64,000 nt of DNA, taken from assembly GCA_020025955.1 (NCBI GenBank), contig JAHHRF010000003.1, positions 1 through 64,000 of the forward strand, written 5' to 3'. The notes beneath the pieces were generated by a model. The model saw nothing but the letters and a program-made list of their open reading frames with translations, did no database searches and had not been told where the DNA came from. The position numbers and the translations under genes were made by a program. This document shows, piece after piece, positions 17,024 to 26,260 of the stretch. How positions within the stretch are numbered: the stretch's first letter is position 1; each line of letters begins with the position of its first letter. The stretch is from Sutterella sp. GTDB lineage: Bacteria > Pseudomonadota > Gammaproteobacteria > Burkholderiales > Burkholderiaceae_F.

Positions 17024-17797
17024 TTAACGGCCTTTACCCATGCGGGCTAAGAATTCTGCGCCTGCGGCACTGTAGGCTTGTGCGCCCTTACTGCTGCGGT
17101 CATAGACGACACCAGGCATCCCATAGCTGGGGGCCTCGGCCAAGCGCACGTTACGGGGAATCACGGTTTCAAAGACGTTGTCCCCAAAATGGGTCTTCAA
17201 TTGGTCGCTTACCTGCTGCTGGAGCGTTAAGCGCGGATCGAACATGACGCGCAAAATGAGCATGAGGCTCAAGGACGGGTTCTTTTCACTGCGAACGCGC
17301 TTCACGGTACGCACTAAATCGCTTAACCCTTCCAAGGCATAGTATTCGCACTGCATGGGGATGATGACCCCGGTGGCTGCACAGAGCGCATTCAAGGTGA
17401 GCATCGTCAGACTGGGGGGACAGTCAATGAAGACGAAGTCATAGTCTTTGCTCACGCGCTTTAAGGCTAACTTTAAGCGAAGATCGCGGTGCTCTAAGTC
17501 AACGAGCTCCACTTCCGCGCCCGCGAGATTGCGATTCGCGGGGAGCACGTCCAAGCCCTTGGTTTCCGTCTTTTGGATGACGTCTTCAATGGTCTTCGTG
17601 CCCACGAGTACGTCGTAAACACTCGCTTCTAACGTGTGCTTATCCACCCCAGCCCCCATGGTGCCATTGCCTTGGGGGTCTAAATCCACTAAGAGGACGC
17701 GTTGGCCCAACAGTGCCAAGCTCGCGGCCAAGTTAACAGCGGTCGTCGTTTTACCCACGCCGCCTTTTTGATTGGCAACGCAAAACACATGAGTCAT
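17024..17797 (-). CDS. parA: Chromosome partition ATPase ParA (Soj)
   Basis: Deviant Walker-A ATPase that moves the ParB-bound origin, 257 residues. The signature KGGVGKTTTAVNLAASLA is at residues 11-28, with LLVDLDPQGN near 36, FIDCPPSLTMLT near 125, and VFETVIPRNVRLAEAPSYG toward the C-terminus. It is the short type without an N-terminal helix-turn-helix, as in chromosomal systems. It forms an operon with parB. Confidence 0.97.
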   Translation of the reverse strand: MTHVFCVANQKGGVGKTTTAVNLAASLALLGQRVLLVDLDPQGNGTMGAGVDKHTLEASVYDVLVGTKTIEDVIQKTETKGLDVLPANRNLAGAEVELVDLEHRDLRLKLALKRVSKDYDFVFIDCPPSLTMLTLNALCAATGVIIPMQCEYYALEGLSDLVRTVKRVRSEKNPSLSLMLILRVMFDPRLTLQQQVSDQLKTHFGDNVFETVIPRNVRLAEAPSYGMPGVVYDRSSKGAQAYSAAGAEFLARMGKGR

Positions 17798-17824
17798 TAA
17801 ACCGTTTCCTTGTGGGTCTAAAAA

Positions 17825-18475
17825 TTAAATCTGATGCTGAAGGTTAATCCAGAGTTCCGAGAAGCCCTGCCAGGCAATCGACACCCCTAAGCAAATGAGC
17901 ACAAAGGCCAATAAGCGCGCTAAGGCGTCAGCCCCAGCCGCACCCACCGCGCGATTCACGCGATCGGCGTAGCGATAGCACCCCCAGATGGTGACAACCG
18001 TCGCCAAGGTCGCAGCGACCACCCCAGCAATGTGCGGAGTGTCCAAGGGCAAACTCGTCCCTAAGGCCACCGCCACCGCGATGCCGCCCGGCCCCGTGGT
18101 CAGGGGCAAGGTGAAGGGGTAAAAGGCCATGGATTTGAGTTTCGTGCGAGAAAGCGTCGGCCCCTCTTTATTCATCTCTTCGGTGCTCGGCGCATTCAAG
18201 GCCGTCCACCCGGCCATAAAGAGCACGGCGCCCCCGGCCATGCGTAAAGCCCCCACGCTAATCCCAAAGAAATTGAGAATCAGGTGACCTACGCTCAAGC
18301 AAACCAACAAAATCACCAACGAATAGATCGCAATACGTTTCGCAACGAACTGACGATCCTCGTCCGTGAGGTTAGAGGTCATCGTACAAAAGAACATCGC
18401 CCCACTAAAGGGGTTAATCACTGGCAGTAGTGTGGATAACGCCAACACGAATGCACTAAGAAAGATACTAAACAT
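17825..18475 (-). CDS. MarC family membrane protein
   Basis: Six-helix inner-membrane protein of 216 residues of the MarC (UPF0056) family. Markers are LSTLLPVINPFSGAMFFC at the N-terminus, the paralogous repeat structure, and PFTLPLTTGPGGIAVAVALG in the middle. Function is unknown; an early link to multiple antibiotic resistance is not supported for the family. It sits between rsmG and parA, where many bacteria have these two genes directly adjacent. Confidence 0.88.
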   Translation of the reverse strand: MFSIFLSAFVLALSTLLPVINPFSGAMFFCTMTSNLTDEDRQFVAKRIAIYSLVILLVCLSVGHLILNFFGISVGALRMAGGAVLFMAGWTALNAPSTEEMNKEGPTLSRTKLKSMAFYPFTLPLTTGPGGIAVAVALGTSLPLDTPHIAGVVAATLATVVTIWGCYRYADRVNRAVGAAGADALARLLAFVLICLGVSIAWQGFSELWINLQHQI

Positions 18476-18516
18476 GTTTTTGAGCCATCCTCAAAGCCAA
18501 CCCAAGTGATGACCGA

Positions 18517-19155
18517 TTAACGCTTGGTCATCACCACCAAATGACGCTCTTCCGTTAAAAAGGGCACCGTCATCGTCAACACACGTTCAACGTGAACGCG
18601 TTCGGGATCTAACGCCTGAATTTCCTCTTCAGGGTAGACCCCCTTCATGGCAAGCCATTGCCCGTCTTCCGCGACCGTATTGCGAGACCAATCGGTAAAG
18701 TTTTTGAGACTCGCAAACGCACGCGACGTCACTACATCATAACGATCTTGAAGGGTTTCGACACGCTTATGATGAGCTCGGAAATTGGGCAGACCCAATT
18801 CGATCGCGCACTGCGTCAAGAAAACCGTTTTTTTCTGAACGGCGTCCACGGCGTGCACGGTCACCTCAGGGCACAAAATCGCCAAAATAATCGAGGGAAG
18901 CCCCCCGCCACTGCCCACATCTAAGACGCGCTTGGCGTTCGGGGCCAATTGGCGAAAGAGCGGAATCAAGGCGGCGGAATCCAATAAGTGGTGCGTCACC
19001 ACATCATTAATATCGCGCACGGCCGTCAAATTAAAGGTTTTATTCCAGCGAATGAGTAACGACGCATAGGTCATCATCTTTTGGATGTCCGCTTCGCTCA
19101 CATCCAACGCTAAGGCCTTTAACCCTTCACGAAGGGTGGTTTCTGCTGAAGTCAT
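18517..19155 (-). CDS. rsmG: 16S rRNA G527 methyltransferase RsmG
   Basis: SAM-dependent N7-methyltransferase of 16S rRNA G527 (GidB), 212 residues from the start chosen here. The ATG at 19155 overlaps the mnmG stop as ATGA, which indicates coupling; an upstream in-frame start at 19194 would lie inside mnmG and is less likely. Motifs: VLDVGSGGGLPSIILAILCPEVTVHAVDAVQKK (SAM site) and DVVTSRAFASLKNF (substrate/catalytic loop). Confidence 0.94.
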   Translation of the reverse strand: MTSAETTLREGLKALALDVSEADIQKMMTYASLLIRWNKTFNLTAVRDINDVVTHHLLDSAALIPLFRQLAPNAKRVLDVGSGGGLPSIILAILCPEVTVHAVDAVQKKTVFLTQCAIELGLPNFRAHHKRVETLQDRYDVVTSRAFASLKNFTDWSRNTVAEDGQWLAMKGVYPEEEIQALDPERVHVERVLTMTVPFLTEERHLVVMTKR

Positions 19156-21086
19156 TTCGCTGCCTCCGTCGTGGCCTTCTCGCCCTTTTTCCAATAGTAC
19201 TTACGCTTTAAATAAACCAAGAGTAAGCTCACCGCAGCCGGAGTCACCCCCGAAATACGAGAGGCTTGCCCCACGGTTAAGGGGGACACCGCCTTTAACT
19301 TCTGGCGCACTTCAATCGAGAGCCCAGGCACGTCATCGTAGTTAAAGCCCTCTGGGATATTGAGCGTATCGTTGGCTTTCGCTTTTTCAATTTCTAAGCC
19401 TTGGCGGGAAATGTAGCCGTCATACTTAACGTCAATCTCTAACTGCTCAATGACATCACGCTCTAAGTGCGAGAGCGAGAGCACCTTATCCCCATCGGCT
19501 TTTTCCAATTGGGTGAGGGCGTCCAGGGTCACCGTCGGGCGCGACAAGAGGTTTTTGAGCGAGTATTCACGCGCCAAAGGGGCCCCCAACACGGCTTCAC
19601 ACGAGGCGGTATTGAGCATCCCCGGGTTCACCCACGTGCTCTTTAACACTTCGTGCTCGCGAGCAATGGCGTCACGCTTACGGCAGTAGTAGTCCCAGCG
19701 CTCGTCATCAATGAGCCCCAATTCGCGACCCACTTCCGTCAAACGGCGATCGGCATTGTCTTCACGTAACGACAAACGGTATTCCGCACGACTCGTAAAC
19801 ATACGATAGGGTTCCGTGACCCCACGCGTCGTTAAGTCGTCCACCATCACGCCCATATAGGCCTGATCGCGACGCGGCACCCAACCGTCTTCGTCACGCG
19901 CTTTGCGCGCAGCGTTCACGCCCGCTAAAAGCCCCTGCGCGGCGGCTTCTTCGTAACCCGTGGTCCCGTTGATTTGACCTGCAAAGAAGAGCCCCGAGAT
20001 GCCCTTCGTTTCCAACGTGGGCTTTAACCCGCGCGGATCGTAGTAATCGTATTCAATGGCGTAGCCAGGACGCAGTAAGTGAGCGTGCTCCAGGCCCGGC
20101 ATCTTATGGATCATGGCGATCTGCACGTCAAAGGGAAGACTCGTCGAAATCCCGTTGGGGTAGTACTCATTGACCGCTAAACCTTCAGGCTCTAAGAAGA
20201 CCTGATGGCTATCCTTGTCAGCAAAGCGCTTCACCTTGTCTTCAATGGAGGGGCAATAGCGCGGCCCCACCCCATTGATCACGCCCGTATACATCGGGGA
20301 GCGATCCAGGTTGGCCATGATGATGTCGTGCACGGCTTGATTGGTGCGCGTGATCCAGCAGGGCAACTGCTTGGGATGCTCCGCCGTAGGCTTCAAAAGG
20401 GAGAAGCTGGGCACGGGATCTAAGTCCCCCCACTGCTCTTCACACTTCGAGAAATCAATACTGCGCCCGTCGATTCGCGCTGGCGTCCCCGTCTTTAAGC
20501 GCCCCTGAGGAACGTTCAATTCTTTTAAGCGTTCCGCCAAGGCAATGCTGGAAGGATCGCCCACGCGCCCCGCGGAATAGTGCTCCAACCCAATGTGGAC
20601 CATCCCGTTTAAGAAGGTCCCGGCAGAGAGCACCACGGTGCGGGTCTTAAAGACCACGCCCGTCTGGGTGACGACCCCCGTGACTTGACCGTTTTCGACT
20701 TCTAAGTCGTCGACCGCTTGCTGAAAGAGCCAGAGGTTAGGCTGGTTTTCTACGCGAAGGCGCATGGCGCGACGATAGAGCTGGCGGTCAATCTGCGCAC
20801 GGGTGGCGCGCACAGCGGGGCCCTTAGAGCTATTCAAAATACGAAACTGAATCCCGCTCTCGTCGGTGATCTGGCCCATCAAGCCCCCTAAGGCATCGAG
20901 CTCTTTGACTAAGTGCCCTTTACCAATCCCACCGATCGAGGGGTTGCAGGAGAGCTGCCCCACGGTATCGAGGTTATGGGTGATCAACAAGGTTTTACGC
21001 CCCATACGAGCGCTGGCCATCGCGGCCTCAATGCCAGCGTGACCGCTACCGACCACGACGACTTCAAAGGATTCAGGATAAATCAT
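19152..21086 (-). CDS. mnmG: tRNA U34 carboxymethylaminomethyl synthase, MnmG subunit
   Basis: FAD-dependent GidA/MnmG, which with MnmE modifies the wobble uridine of several tRNAs; 644 residues from the ATG at 21086. An in-frame TTG three codons upstream is less likely. The FAD motif VVVGSGHAGIEAAMASARMG is at residues 9-28. The conserved NPSIGGIGKGHLVKELDALGG follows, and GYEEAAAQGLLAGVNAAR lies near 370. The C-terminal helical domain binds MnmE. mnmE lies upstream on the same strand and rsmG overlaps downstream. Confidence 0.98.
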   Translation of the reverse strand: MIYPESFEVVVVGSGHAGIEAAMASARMGRKTLLITHNLDTVGQLSCNPSIGGIGKGHLVKELDALGGLMGQITDESGIQFRILNSSKGPAVRATRAQIDRQLYRRAMRLRVENQPNLWLFQQAVDDLEVENGQVTGVVTQTGVVFKTRTVVLSAGTFLNGMVHIGLEHYSAGRVGDPSSIALAERLKELNVPQGRLKTGTPARIDGRSIDFSKCEEQWGDLDPVPSFSLLKPTAEHPKQLPCWITRTNQAVHDIIMANLDRSPMYTGVINGVGPRYCPSIEDKVKRFADKDSHQVFLEPEGLAVNEYYPNGISTSLPFDVQIAMIHKMPGLEHAHLLRPGYAIEYDYYDPRGLKPTLETKGISGLFFAGQINGTTGYEEAAAQGLLAGVNAARKARDEDGWVPRRDQAYMGVMVDDLTTRGVTEPYRMFTSRAEYRLSLREDNADRRLTEVGRELGLIDDERWDYYCRKRDAIAREHEVLKSTWVNPGMLNTASCEAVLGAPLAREYSLKNLLSRPTVTLDALTQLEKADGDKVLSLSHLERDVIEQLEIDVKYDGYISRQGLEIEKAKANDTLNIPEGFNYDDVPGLSIEVRQKLKAVSPLTVGQASRISGVTPAAVSLLLVYLKRKYYWKKGEKATTEAAK

Positions 21087-21151
21087 GACTGCCAATACAA
21101 CGTTAGGCCCAAGTGCCTTCTCTAATCGAAAGCCTTGGGCTTACAAAAAAA

Positions 21152-22516
21152 TTATTTACCGATACAGAATCGGCTGAAAATCATCCCCAGAAGATCATCG
21201 GCGACGAATTCCCCCAAGATTTCATTGAGGGCATCGGCCGCTAAACGCAGCTCTTCTGCAAATAAATCAATCATCTGAACGTCTCGACCAAAGGCTTGCG
21301 CGCGTTCAATGTGTTCGAGCGCGCGAGCCAAGGCTTGGAGGTGACGCTCTCGAGCCATAAAGAGCCCGTCGGCCGTGGTTTGCATCCCGACCTTTTCCAA
21401 TAACACCGCACGCAAGGCATCCAACCCGAGGCCGGAGGCCGCCGACACAGCAATGTAGCCTTCGGGCGCCGTTTGGGCGACGTCCATTTTGTTGGCCACA
21501 TCCACACGAGGCACCCCCGCGCGGGCATGCTTCATCACCACCGCGAGCGTATCTTGGTTATCTTGCACCTTACCCGTGGCGTCCACCAAGTGCACGATCA
21601 CGTCAGCCTTGGCGACTTCCGCCAAGGCGCGTTCAATGCCCTTTTGTTCAACGACGTCTTGGGTTTCGCGAATCCCGGCGGTATCCACCACACGCAAGGG
21701 CACGCCGTTAATCGTAATCCAATGCTCAATCTTGTCGCGGGTGGTCCCCGCGATGTCGGTCACGATGGCCACTTCTTCGCCCGCTAAGGCGTTTAAGAGG
21801 CTCGATTTCCCCACGTTCGGGCTCCCGACAATAGCAGCCGTCACCCCTTCACGAAGGACGTTGCCACTACGGGCCTGGGAGAAGATTTCAAGAAGCGAGG
21901 CTTCCATCACATCCAGGCGATCAAAGATACGACCGCGATCGAGGTTGTCGACCTCTTCCTCAGGGAAATCTAACGTGGCTTCCACGTAGGCGCGCAATTC
22001 TCGAGCGGTGTCTCCCAACTCACGAATGCGTTTGGAGAAGTCCCCAGAGAGGGATCGCTGTGCCGCCTGAAGGGCCGACTCACTCATGGCGTTAATAACG
22101 TCCGCAACGGCTTCCGCTTGCGCCAAGTCCATACGACCGTTTAAGTACGCGCGCTTCGTGAATTCACCCGGTTCCGCCATACGGAAGTCTAAATGCGCGA
22201 GCTTTTCTAAGCAGGCCTTTTGCAGTAACCCCATCAACACGGGGCCGCCGTGCGCCTGAAGTTCCACAACGCTTTCCCCCGTATAACTGTTGGGCCCCTT
22301 GAAAAAGAGCACAATCAAGTCATCGAGCTTCACACCCTTGGCGTCCATAAACGCCTTTAAGTGGGCGTGGCGAGGCACCGGGGTAAAGTCAGGGGAGAAG
22401 AGTCCATCAAAGACCGCACGCTCTAAGGCGCTCGGAAACGAGAGGCGAACAATCCCAATACCACCGCTACCGGCGGCCGTTGCCATCGCTAAAATCGGAT
22501 CTTTATCAGAGACCAT
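21152..22516 (-). CDS. mnmE: tRNA U34 modification GTPase MnmE
   Basis: GTPase partner of MnmG, 454 residues. The N-terminal tetrahydrofolate-binding domain starts DPILAMATAAGSGGIGIVRLS. The G domain has GSPNVGKSSLLNAL (G1), a threonine-rich G2 (AGTTRDKIEH), DTAGIRE (G3) and NKMD (G4). The C-terminal end FCIGK gives the conserved catalytic Cys of the CIGK motif. It is followed by mnmG on the same strand. Confidence 0.98.
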   Translation of the reverse strand: MVSDKDPILAMATAAGSGGIGIVRLSFPSALERAVFDGLFSPDFTPVPRHAHLKAFMDAKGVKLDDLIVLFFKGPNSYTGESVVELQAHGGPVLMGLLQKACLEKLAHLDFRMAEPGEFTKRAYLNGRMDLAQAEAVADVINAMSESALQAAQRSLSGDFSKRIRELGDTARELRAYVEATLDFPEEEVDNLDRGRIFDRLDVMEASLLEIFSQARSGNVLREGVTAAIVGSPNVGKSSLLNALAGEEVAIVTDIAGTTRDKIEHWITINGVPLRVVDTAGIRETQDVVEQKGIERALAEVAKADVIVHLVDATGKVQDNQDTLAVVMKHARAGVPRVDVANKMDVAQTAPEGYIAVSAASGLGLDALRAVLLEKVGMQTTADGLFMARERHLQALARALEHIERAQAFGRDVQMIDLFAEELRLAADALNEILGEFVADDLLGMIFSRFCIGK

Positions 22517-22665
22517 CGTTGTGTAAACCTGAGGAAAAAATCGTTCTCAAGACCGAGAACGCTTCATAATATCGGGGAAAATTTTAATACCGAGGCGCGT
22601 GCGATAGCGGGCAAACCCTGCTCTTTCTTTTTTAAAAGGCACGCGCTTTACTTCTTTGTGCACTT

Positions 22666-22959
22666 ATGTCCCTTACGCCTAAAAACCGTTCTACCCCCTT
22701 AGATGCCCCGTTGTTGGGGGTCTGTTTAGGGGTGATTTTATCGATCCCCTTAATGGGCATTTTGGCCGTCGTCTTCGGGTCCGACTACGACAGTCGTGTC
22801 TGGATTTATGGGCTGGGGATGCTCTGGAGTGTCGTGGGGGCGTTGTCGGTCTTTTTCGCGACCTACAAGAACCCCGGCGCCTTAACCGGTAAGCGCTTAG
22901 TGCTTTGGTGCGTGAGCGTCTGGATCTGGCCCTTAGTGCTCTTGGTTAAACGTCGTTAA
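22666..22959 (+). CDS. Small membrane protein of unknown function
   Basis: A 97-residue protein that I do not recognise. It has three hydrophobic segments (about 16-37, 46-66 and 77-93) joined by a short acidic loop (GSDYDSR) and a basic loop, and a basic C-terminus (VKRR). It looks like a small inner-membrane protein. It is the only plus-strand gene between mnmE and yidC and is followed directly by a bidirectional terminator shared with yidC, which supports it being a transcribed gene. Confidence 0.6.
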   Translation: MSLTPKNRSTPLDAPLLGVCLGVILSIPLMGILAVVFGSDYDSRVWIYGLGMLWSVVGALSVFFATYKNPGALTGKRLVLWCVSVWIWPLVLLVKRR

Positions 22960-22976
22960 CCGCGAGACCGATATAA

Positions 22977-23006
22977 AAAATGGGATGCCCTGCGGCATCC
23001 CATTTT
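22977..23006. terminator. Bidirectional terminator between the small membrane protein gene and yidC
   Basis: AAAATGGGATGCC and its exact complement flank a four-base loop (13-bp stem), with A-run and T-run on either side. It serves both convergent genes. Confidence 0.9.
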
Positions 23007-23032
23007 CGTAGGGTCGTCTAGATCGTCGCCAC

Positions 23033-24715
23033 TTAGTTCTTTAAGCGCTTCGCACGCTCAGCGGCAATCGTCTTGTTGATCCACCACTGCTGTGCGATCG
23101 AGAGGATGTTATTGGTGAGCCAGTAGAGGACGAGCCCCGAGGCAAACACGAAGAACATCACCGAGAAGACGACCGGCATGATGTACATCATGCGAGCCTG
23201 AACCGGATCCGTGGGCTTGGGATTCAAGAGAATCTGCAAGAACATGGTCACGGCCATCAAGGTCGGCAACACAAACCAGGGATCAGGCGTAGCCAAGTCA
23301 TGGATCCAGAAGATGAACGGCGCATCGCGCAATTCCACGGAACCCTGAAGCACCCAGTAGAGGGCCAAGAAGACCGGGATCTGTAAGAAGATCGGTAAGC
23401 ACCCACCCATCGGATTGATTTTTTCCGTGCGGTAGAGTTCCATCATGGCCTGGTTCAAGCGCTGCTTGTCATCCTTGTACTTGTCCTGGAGGGCCTTCAT
23501 GCGCGGCGTCACTTCCTTCATACGCGCCATGGAGCGGTAGCCCGCGGCGGAAATCGGATAGAGCGCCAACTTCACGAGGATCGTCAAGAGGACGATGGCC
23601 CAACCCCAGTTACCCACGAGGTTGTGAATCTGGGAAAGAATCCAGTAGATGGGCTTAGCCAAGAACGTCAACCAACCATAGTCAACCACGAGTTCAAGAC
23701 CCGGAGCGACCTGTTCGAGGTGCGACTGGAGCTGCGGACCGGAGTACATCACGGCTTCGGTCGTAGCGCTCGCGCCCGGTGCCACGGCAGCCATCGGAAC
23801 GATGGAGCCCACGGCAAAGAGGTTACGGCTCAACTGGTCAACGTAGTTCTTACGTTCTTTGCCTTCGGTCGGCACCCAAGCCGTCACGAAGTGGTGCTGA
23901 ACCATGGCCACCCAACCGTTGTTGGCGTTCTTCTTGAAGTCAGCGTCCTTATCGGCGATGTCTTCGAAGGTGACCTTCTGGAACTTGTCTTCCGCGCTAT
24001 AGAAAGCGGGACCCGTGTACGTGGAGTAGAGGGTACTGTCGCCTTCAGGCTTCGCGTCGTCGCGTTCGATCTGGTAGTAAACCTTGGGTTCAATGGTCTT
24101 GTCGGTGTTGTTGATGACTTCCGTCTTCAAGGTCACACCGTAGTGATCACGCTTGAACTGGTAGGTCTTCTTCACGGTCACGCCGTTTTGTTCGGCTTCA
24201 AAGACCACGTCGAGCTTGTCGGCATCGCCCATATCGAGCTTATCGCTCACGAGCTTGAAGACCGTACGGTGGTACGGGAACTCACCGCCCGTCAAACCGG
24301 ATTCCACCACGTAGGTGTGATCCTTGTTGAGCGTGAGTAACTTCATGTCACCCAAGTTTTCCGGAACCTTGTTCCCTAAAACCAAACCCGCTAAACCAAC
24401 GTCCGTCCAGCTGGGCTGACGGGGATACTCTAAGAAGGTGTTGCCAATCATGTTGGCGCCTTCCAAGTCGAAGGTCACGATCGTACGATCGGTCTTAACC
24501 GTCACGGGTTCGCGCACGGTCTTTTCTGCTTCAACGATGGAGGTCGTCGGGTTAGCTGCGCCAGTTACCGTATTGGGCGTTTCCGCCTTCTGTTCTACGG
24601 TCGGCTGACCAAAGTACGATTCACCGCCCTTATAGATCTGGTAGTTATCCCAGAGCAGGAAGCAGGACGTGAAAAAAATGACCCACAGCAGGGTGCGTTG
24701 TAAATCTTTTCCCAT
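23033..24715 (-). CDS. yidC: Membrane protein insertase YidC
   Basis: Oxa1-family insertase in the inner membrane, 560 residues from the ATG at 24715. An in-frame upstream start at 24832 would run into yidD and is rejected. The N-terminal helix is RTLLWVIFFTSCFLLWDNY. A large periplasmic beta domain (about 60-350) follows, then the conserved core with the hydrophilic-groove Arg and the coiled-coil loop (ARMKEVTPRMKALQDKYKDDKQRLNQAMMELYRTEKINPMGGC), then the last helices and a basic tail. It is in the rpmH-rnpA-yidD-yidC operon. Confidence 0.98.
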   Translation of the reverse strand: MGKDLQRTLLWVIFFTSCFLLWDNYQIYKGGESYFGQPTVEQKAETPNTVTGAANPTTSIVEAEKTVREPVTVKTDRTIVTFDLEGANMIGNTFLEYPRQPSWTDVGLAGLVLGNKVPENLGDMKLLTLNKDHTYVVESGLTGGEFPYHRTVFKLVSDKLDMGDADKLDVVFEAEQNGVTVKKTYQFKRDHYGVTLKTEVINNTDKTIEPKVYYQIERDDAKPEGDSTLYSTYTGPAFYSAEDKFQKVTFEDIADKDADFKKNANNGWVAMVQHHFVTAWVPTEGKERKNYVDQLSRNLFAVGSIVPMAAVAPGASATTEAVMYSGPQLQSHLEQVAPGLELVVDYGWLTFLAKPIYWILSQIHNLVGNWGWAIVLLTILVKLALYPISAAGYRSMARMKEVTPRMKALQDKYKDDKQRLNQAMMELYRTEKINPMGGCLPIFLQIPVFLALYWVLQGSVELRDAPFIFWIHDLATPDPWFVLPTLMAVTMFLQILLNPKPTDPVQARMMYIMPVVFSVMFFVFASGLVLYWLTNNILSIAQQWWINKTIAAERAKRLKN

Positions 24716-24725
24716 AAAAAGGCCG

Positions 24726-25022
24726 TTATTTCTCTGATTGGTGGGGTTCGGAGTGCGTATCGTCCTTCTCAGGAGGACACGCCGAACACGTATGGCGCCA
24801 ATGAAATTGGGACGGAACCGGATCCCAGCCACGTCCCCCTAGGGGATGGCAGCGAAGAATCCGTCGAATTGCCAAGTATAAGCCCTTGAGTGCGCCGTGG
24901 CGATCAATTGCTTCCATGGCGTAATTTGAGCATGACGGCACAAAGCGACATTCACGCCCCACCCACGGACTCAAAGTCAGCTGGTACAGGCGAATTAAAG
25001 CTTTGAGAATGCGTTCCATCAC
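24726..25022 (-). CDS. yidD: Membrane protein insertion efficiency factor YidD
   Basis: Small (98 residues) amphipathic inner-membrane-associated protein that assists YidC-dependent insertion. The core LIRLYQLTLSPWVGRECRFVPSCSNYAMEAIDRHGALKG has the family cysteines and the SNYA motif. GGRGWDPVP near residue 67 is the usual C-terminal mark. It overlaps the end of rnpA by 4 bases. Confidence 0.95.
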   Translation of the reverse strand: MMERILKALIRLYQLTLSPWVGRECRFVPSCSNYAMEAIDRHGALKGLYLAIRRILRCHPLGGRGWDPVPSQFHWRHTCSACPPEKDDTHSEPHQSEK

Positions 25023-25504
25023 GATTGTGCCTTACGTTGCGGTCCTCGACGAACTTGGCGTTCAAGTCGATCAAATAAGGCGTCGGCATCACGGCGAAGG
25101 CGCTGGCGAATGGCCGGCATGGCGCCTAACTCCGCGACAATGGCTTTATAAGGCGTGCGCAGTCGCAACGACAAATCCAAGCCATGGGGCGCATGTGTGG
25201 CCAATAAGGCTTGTAATTGCGGAGCGCGATGACGAGCTGCCTCTTTCAAGATACGTTTGATTAACGCGCGGTCAATCGAACGCGGACAGTTTCGTTTTCC
25301 GACGGTTACCCCAATGCGCAACCCTGACGTCGCTTCAGGAATCCATCGGGCACTGACAGAAAAAACACCCATGGCAGTACCAAAGGTGTTTTCATTTCGC
25401 TCACGCACAAGAACCCCGAAGTCCTCACTTCGAATGAGGCGAAGACAACGGGGGTACTTGAATTTCGAATCGTGCTCTGACACGGCTCGATTGCCGTGAG
25501 TCAC
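25019..25504 (-). CDS. rnpA: Ribonuclease P protein component, divergent RNR motif
   Basis: Protein subunit of RNase P, which trims 5' leaders of tRNA precursors with the RnpB RNA; 161 residues, basic. The fold is recognisable from LRLIRSEDFGVLV near 21-33 and LRIGVTVGKRNCPRSIDRA near 62-80. The usual RNRxKR signature reads RALIKR at 79-84, so the middle Asn and second Arg are replaced. Identity as rnpA is supported by position (10 bases after rpmH, overlapping yidD). The C-terminus is longer than in E. coli. Confidence 0.93.
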   Translation of the reverse strand: MTHGNRAVSEHDSKFKYPRCLRLIRSEDFGVLVRERNENTFGTAMGVFSVSARWIPEATSGLRIGVTVGKRNCPRSIDRALIKRILKEAARHRAPQLQALLATHAPHGLDLSLRLRTPYKAIVAELGAMPAIRQRLRRDADALFDRLERQVRRGPQRKAQS

Positions 25505-25514
25505 ACCGCGCTAC

Positions 25515-25655
25515 TTAGAGAGCGAGGGTGTGACGGCCCTTAGCGCGACGACGGGCGATAACGCGACGACCGCCCTTGGTGCGGCTGCGAACCAAGAAGC
25601 CGTGCGTACGGGCACGCTTGACCTTGGAGGGCTGATAGGTACGTTTGGTGGCCAT
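25515..25655 (-). CDS. rpmH: 50S ribosomal protein L34
   Basis: Forty-six-residue L34, translated by hand. It contains KRTYQPSKVKRARTHGFLVR, the family signature, and a basic tail ending KGRHTLAL. The N-terminus is MATKRT rather than the usual MKRT, so it is two residues longer. It is first gene of the rpmH-rnpA-yidD-yidC operon, with a promoter about 220 bases upstream. Confidence 0.97.
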   Translation of the reverse strand: MATKRTYQPSKVKRARTHGFLVRSRTKGGRRVIARRRAKGRHTLAL

Positions 25656-25876
25656 GATTATTCCTCAACAGGCAAATCAACGTTATGTCGAACACGAAAT
25701 CCAACACAACTGGTAAATACTTGAAAAAATAGGGAAAGCTTTCCCCGCCGAACTTCTTTTCTTTTGTCAGGAGCCCGGCTAAACCGGTATTCGATCGCTA
25801 CCCGAAGAGAGGCGAACGTGACGAATCGTCCTGGGTAAACCCTGATAAAAGGGGGCGAATCGAAGTAAAGCCCTAT

Positions 25877-25906
25877 ATTACACCTTAAGTACGCGGGGAT
25901 TGTCAA
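25877..25906 (-). promoter_or_regulatory. Sigma-70-type promoter of the rpmH operon
   Basis: On the minus strand, TTGACA (25906-25901) is followed after 18 bases by TGTAAT (25882-25877), five of six to the -10 consensus. It gives a leader of about 215 bases before rpmH. Confidence 0.6.
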
Positions 25907-26105
25907 ACCAGAGCGGGCATTTTTCTAAAAAAACCCGTCACCTAGCGCGCTGATTTCCCCTTAGGGTTCTCCCATAGTTGTGAATGGGTTTTGACAACGG
26001 GGTCTATATATAGGGCTTCTCTCTATTTGGAGCACTCTACTTTGTGTATATCTTTATCCAAACCCCAGAAATTCACCATTATCTTTATGAAAAATAAGTA
26101 AAAAA

Positions 26106-26129
26106 TTATTCACATGCACTTGTGAATAA
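26106..26129. promoter_or_regulatory. Inverted DnaA-box pair upstream of dnaA
   Basis: TTATTCACA at 26106-26114 and its reverse complement TGTGAATAA at 26121-26129 are separated by six bases. They lie about 130-155 bases before the dnaA ATG, where DnaA autoregulation would act. Confidence 0.7.
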
Positions 26130-26260
26130 ATTCTGGGCAATTGTGGTTAAAGCGCCCACAAATGGGCATTTCACGGTAAAATAACAGGATATTTTCGATT
26201 CAGTTTTTACGGACAGCCTCTATCTTGTAGTTGCCCTGTCCGAACCCTTTATTTTCAAGT

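Larger units (their letters stand above)
25656..26260. other. rpmH-dnaA intergenic region (605 bases)
   Basis: A divergent, AT-rich control region with no gene. It holds the rpmH promoter on the minus strand (25877-25906) and, closer to dnaA, an inverted pair of perfect DnaA boxes (26106-26129). Weaker look-alikes are at 25979 (TGTGAATGG) and 26054 (TTATCCAAA). A TTGACA at 25991-25996 has no properly spaced -10 box. It could be only the autoregulated dnaA promoter, or one part of a bipartite origin with the 34.5-34.9 kb region. Confidence 0.7.

Noticed and set aside
25991..25996. TTGACA before dnaA as a promoter
   Set aside because: The only TATATA nearby is eight bases away, far too close, and nothing fits at 16-18 bases.
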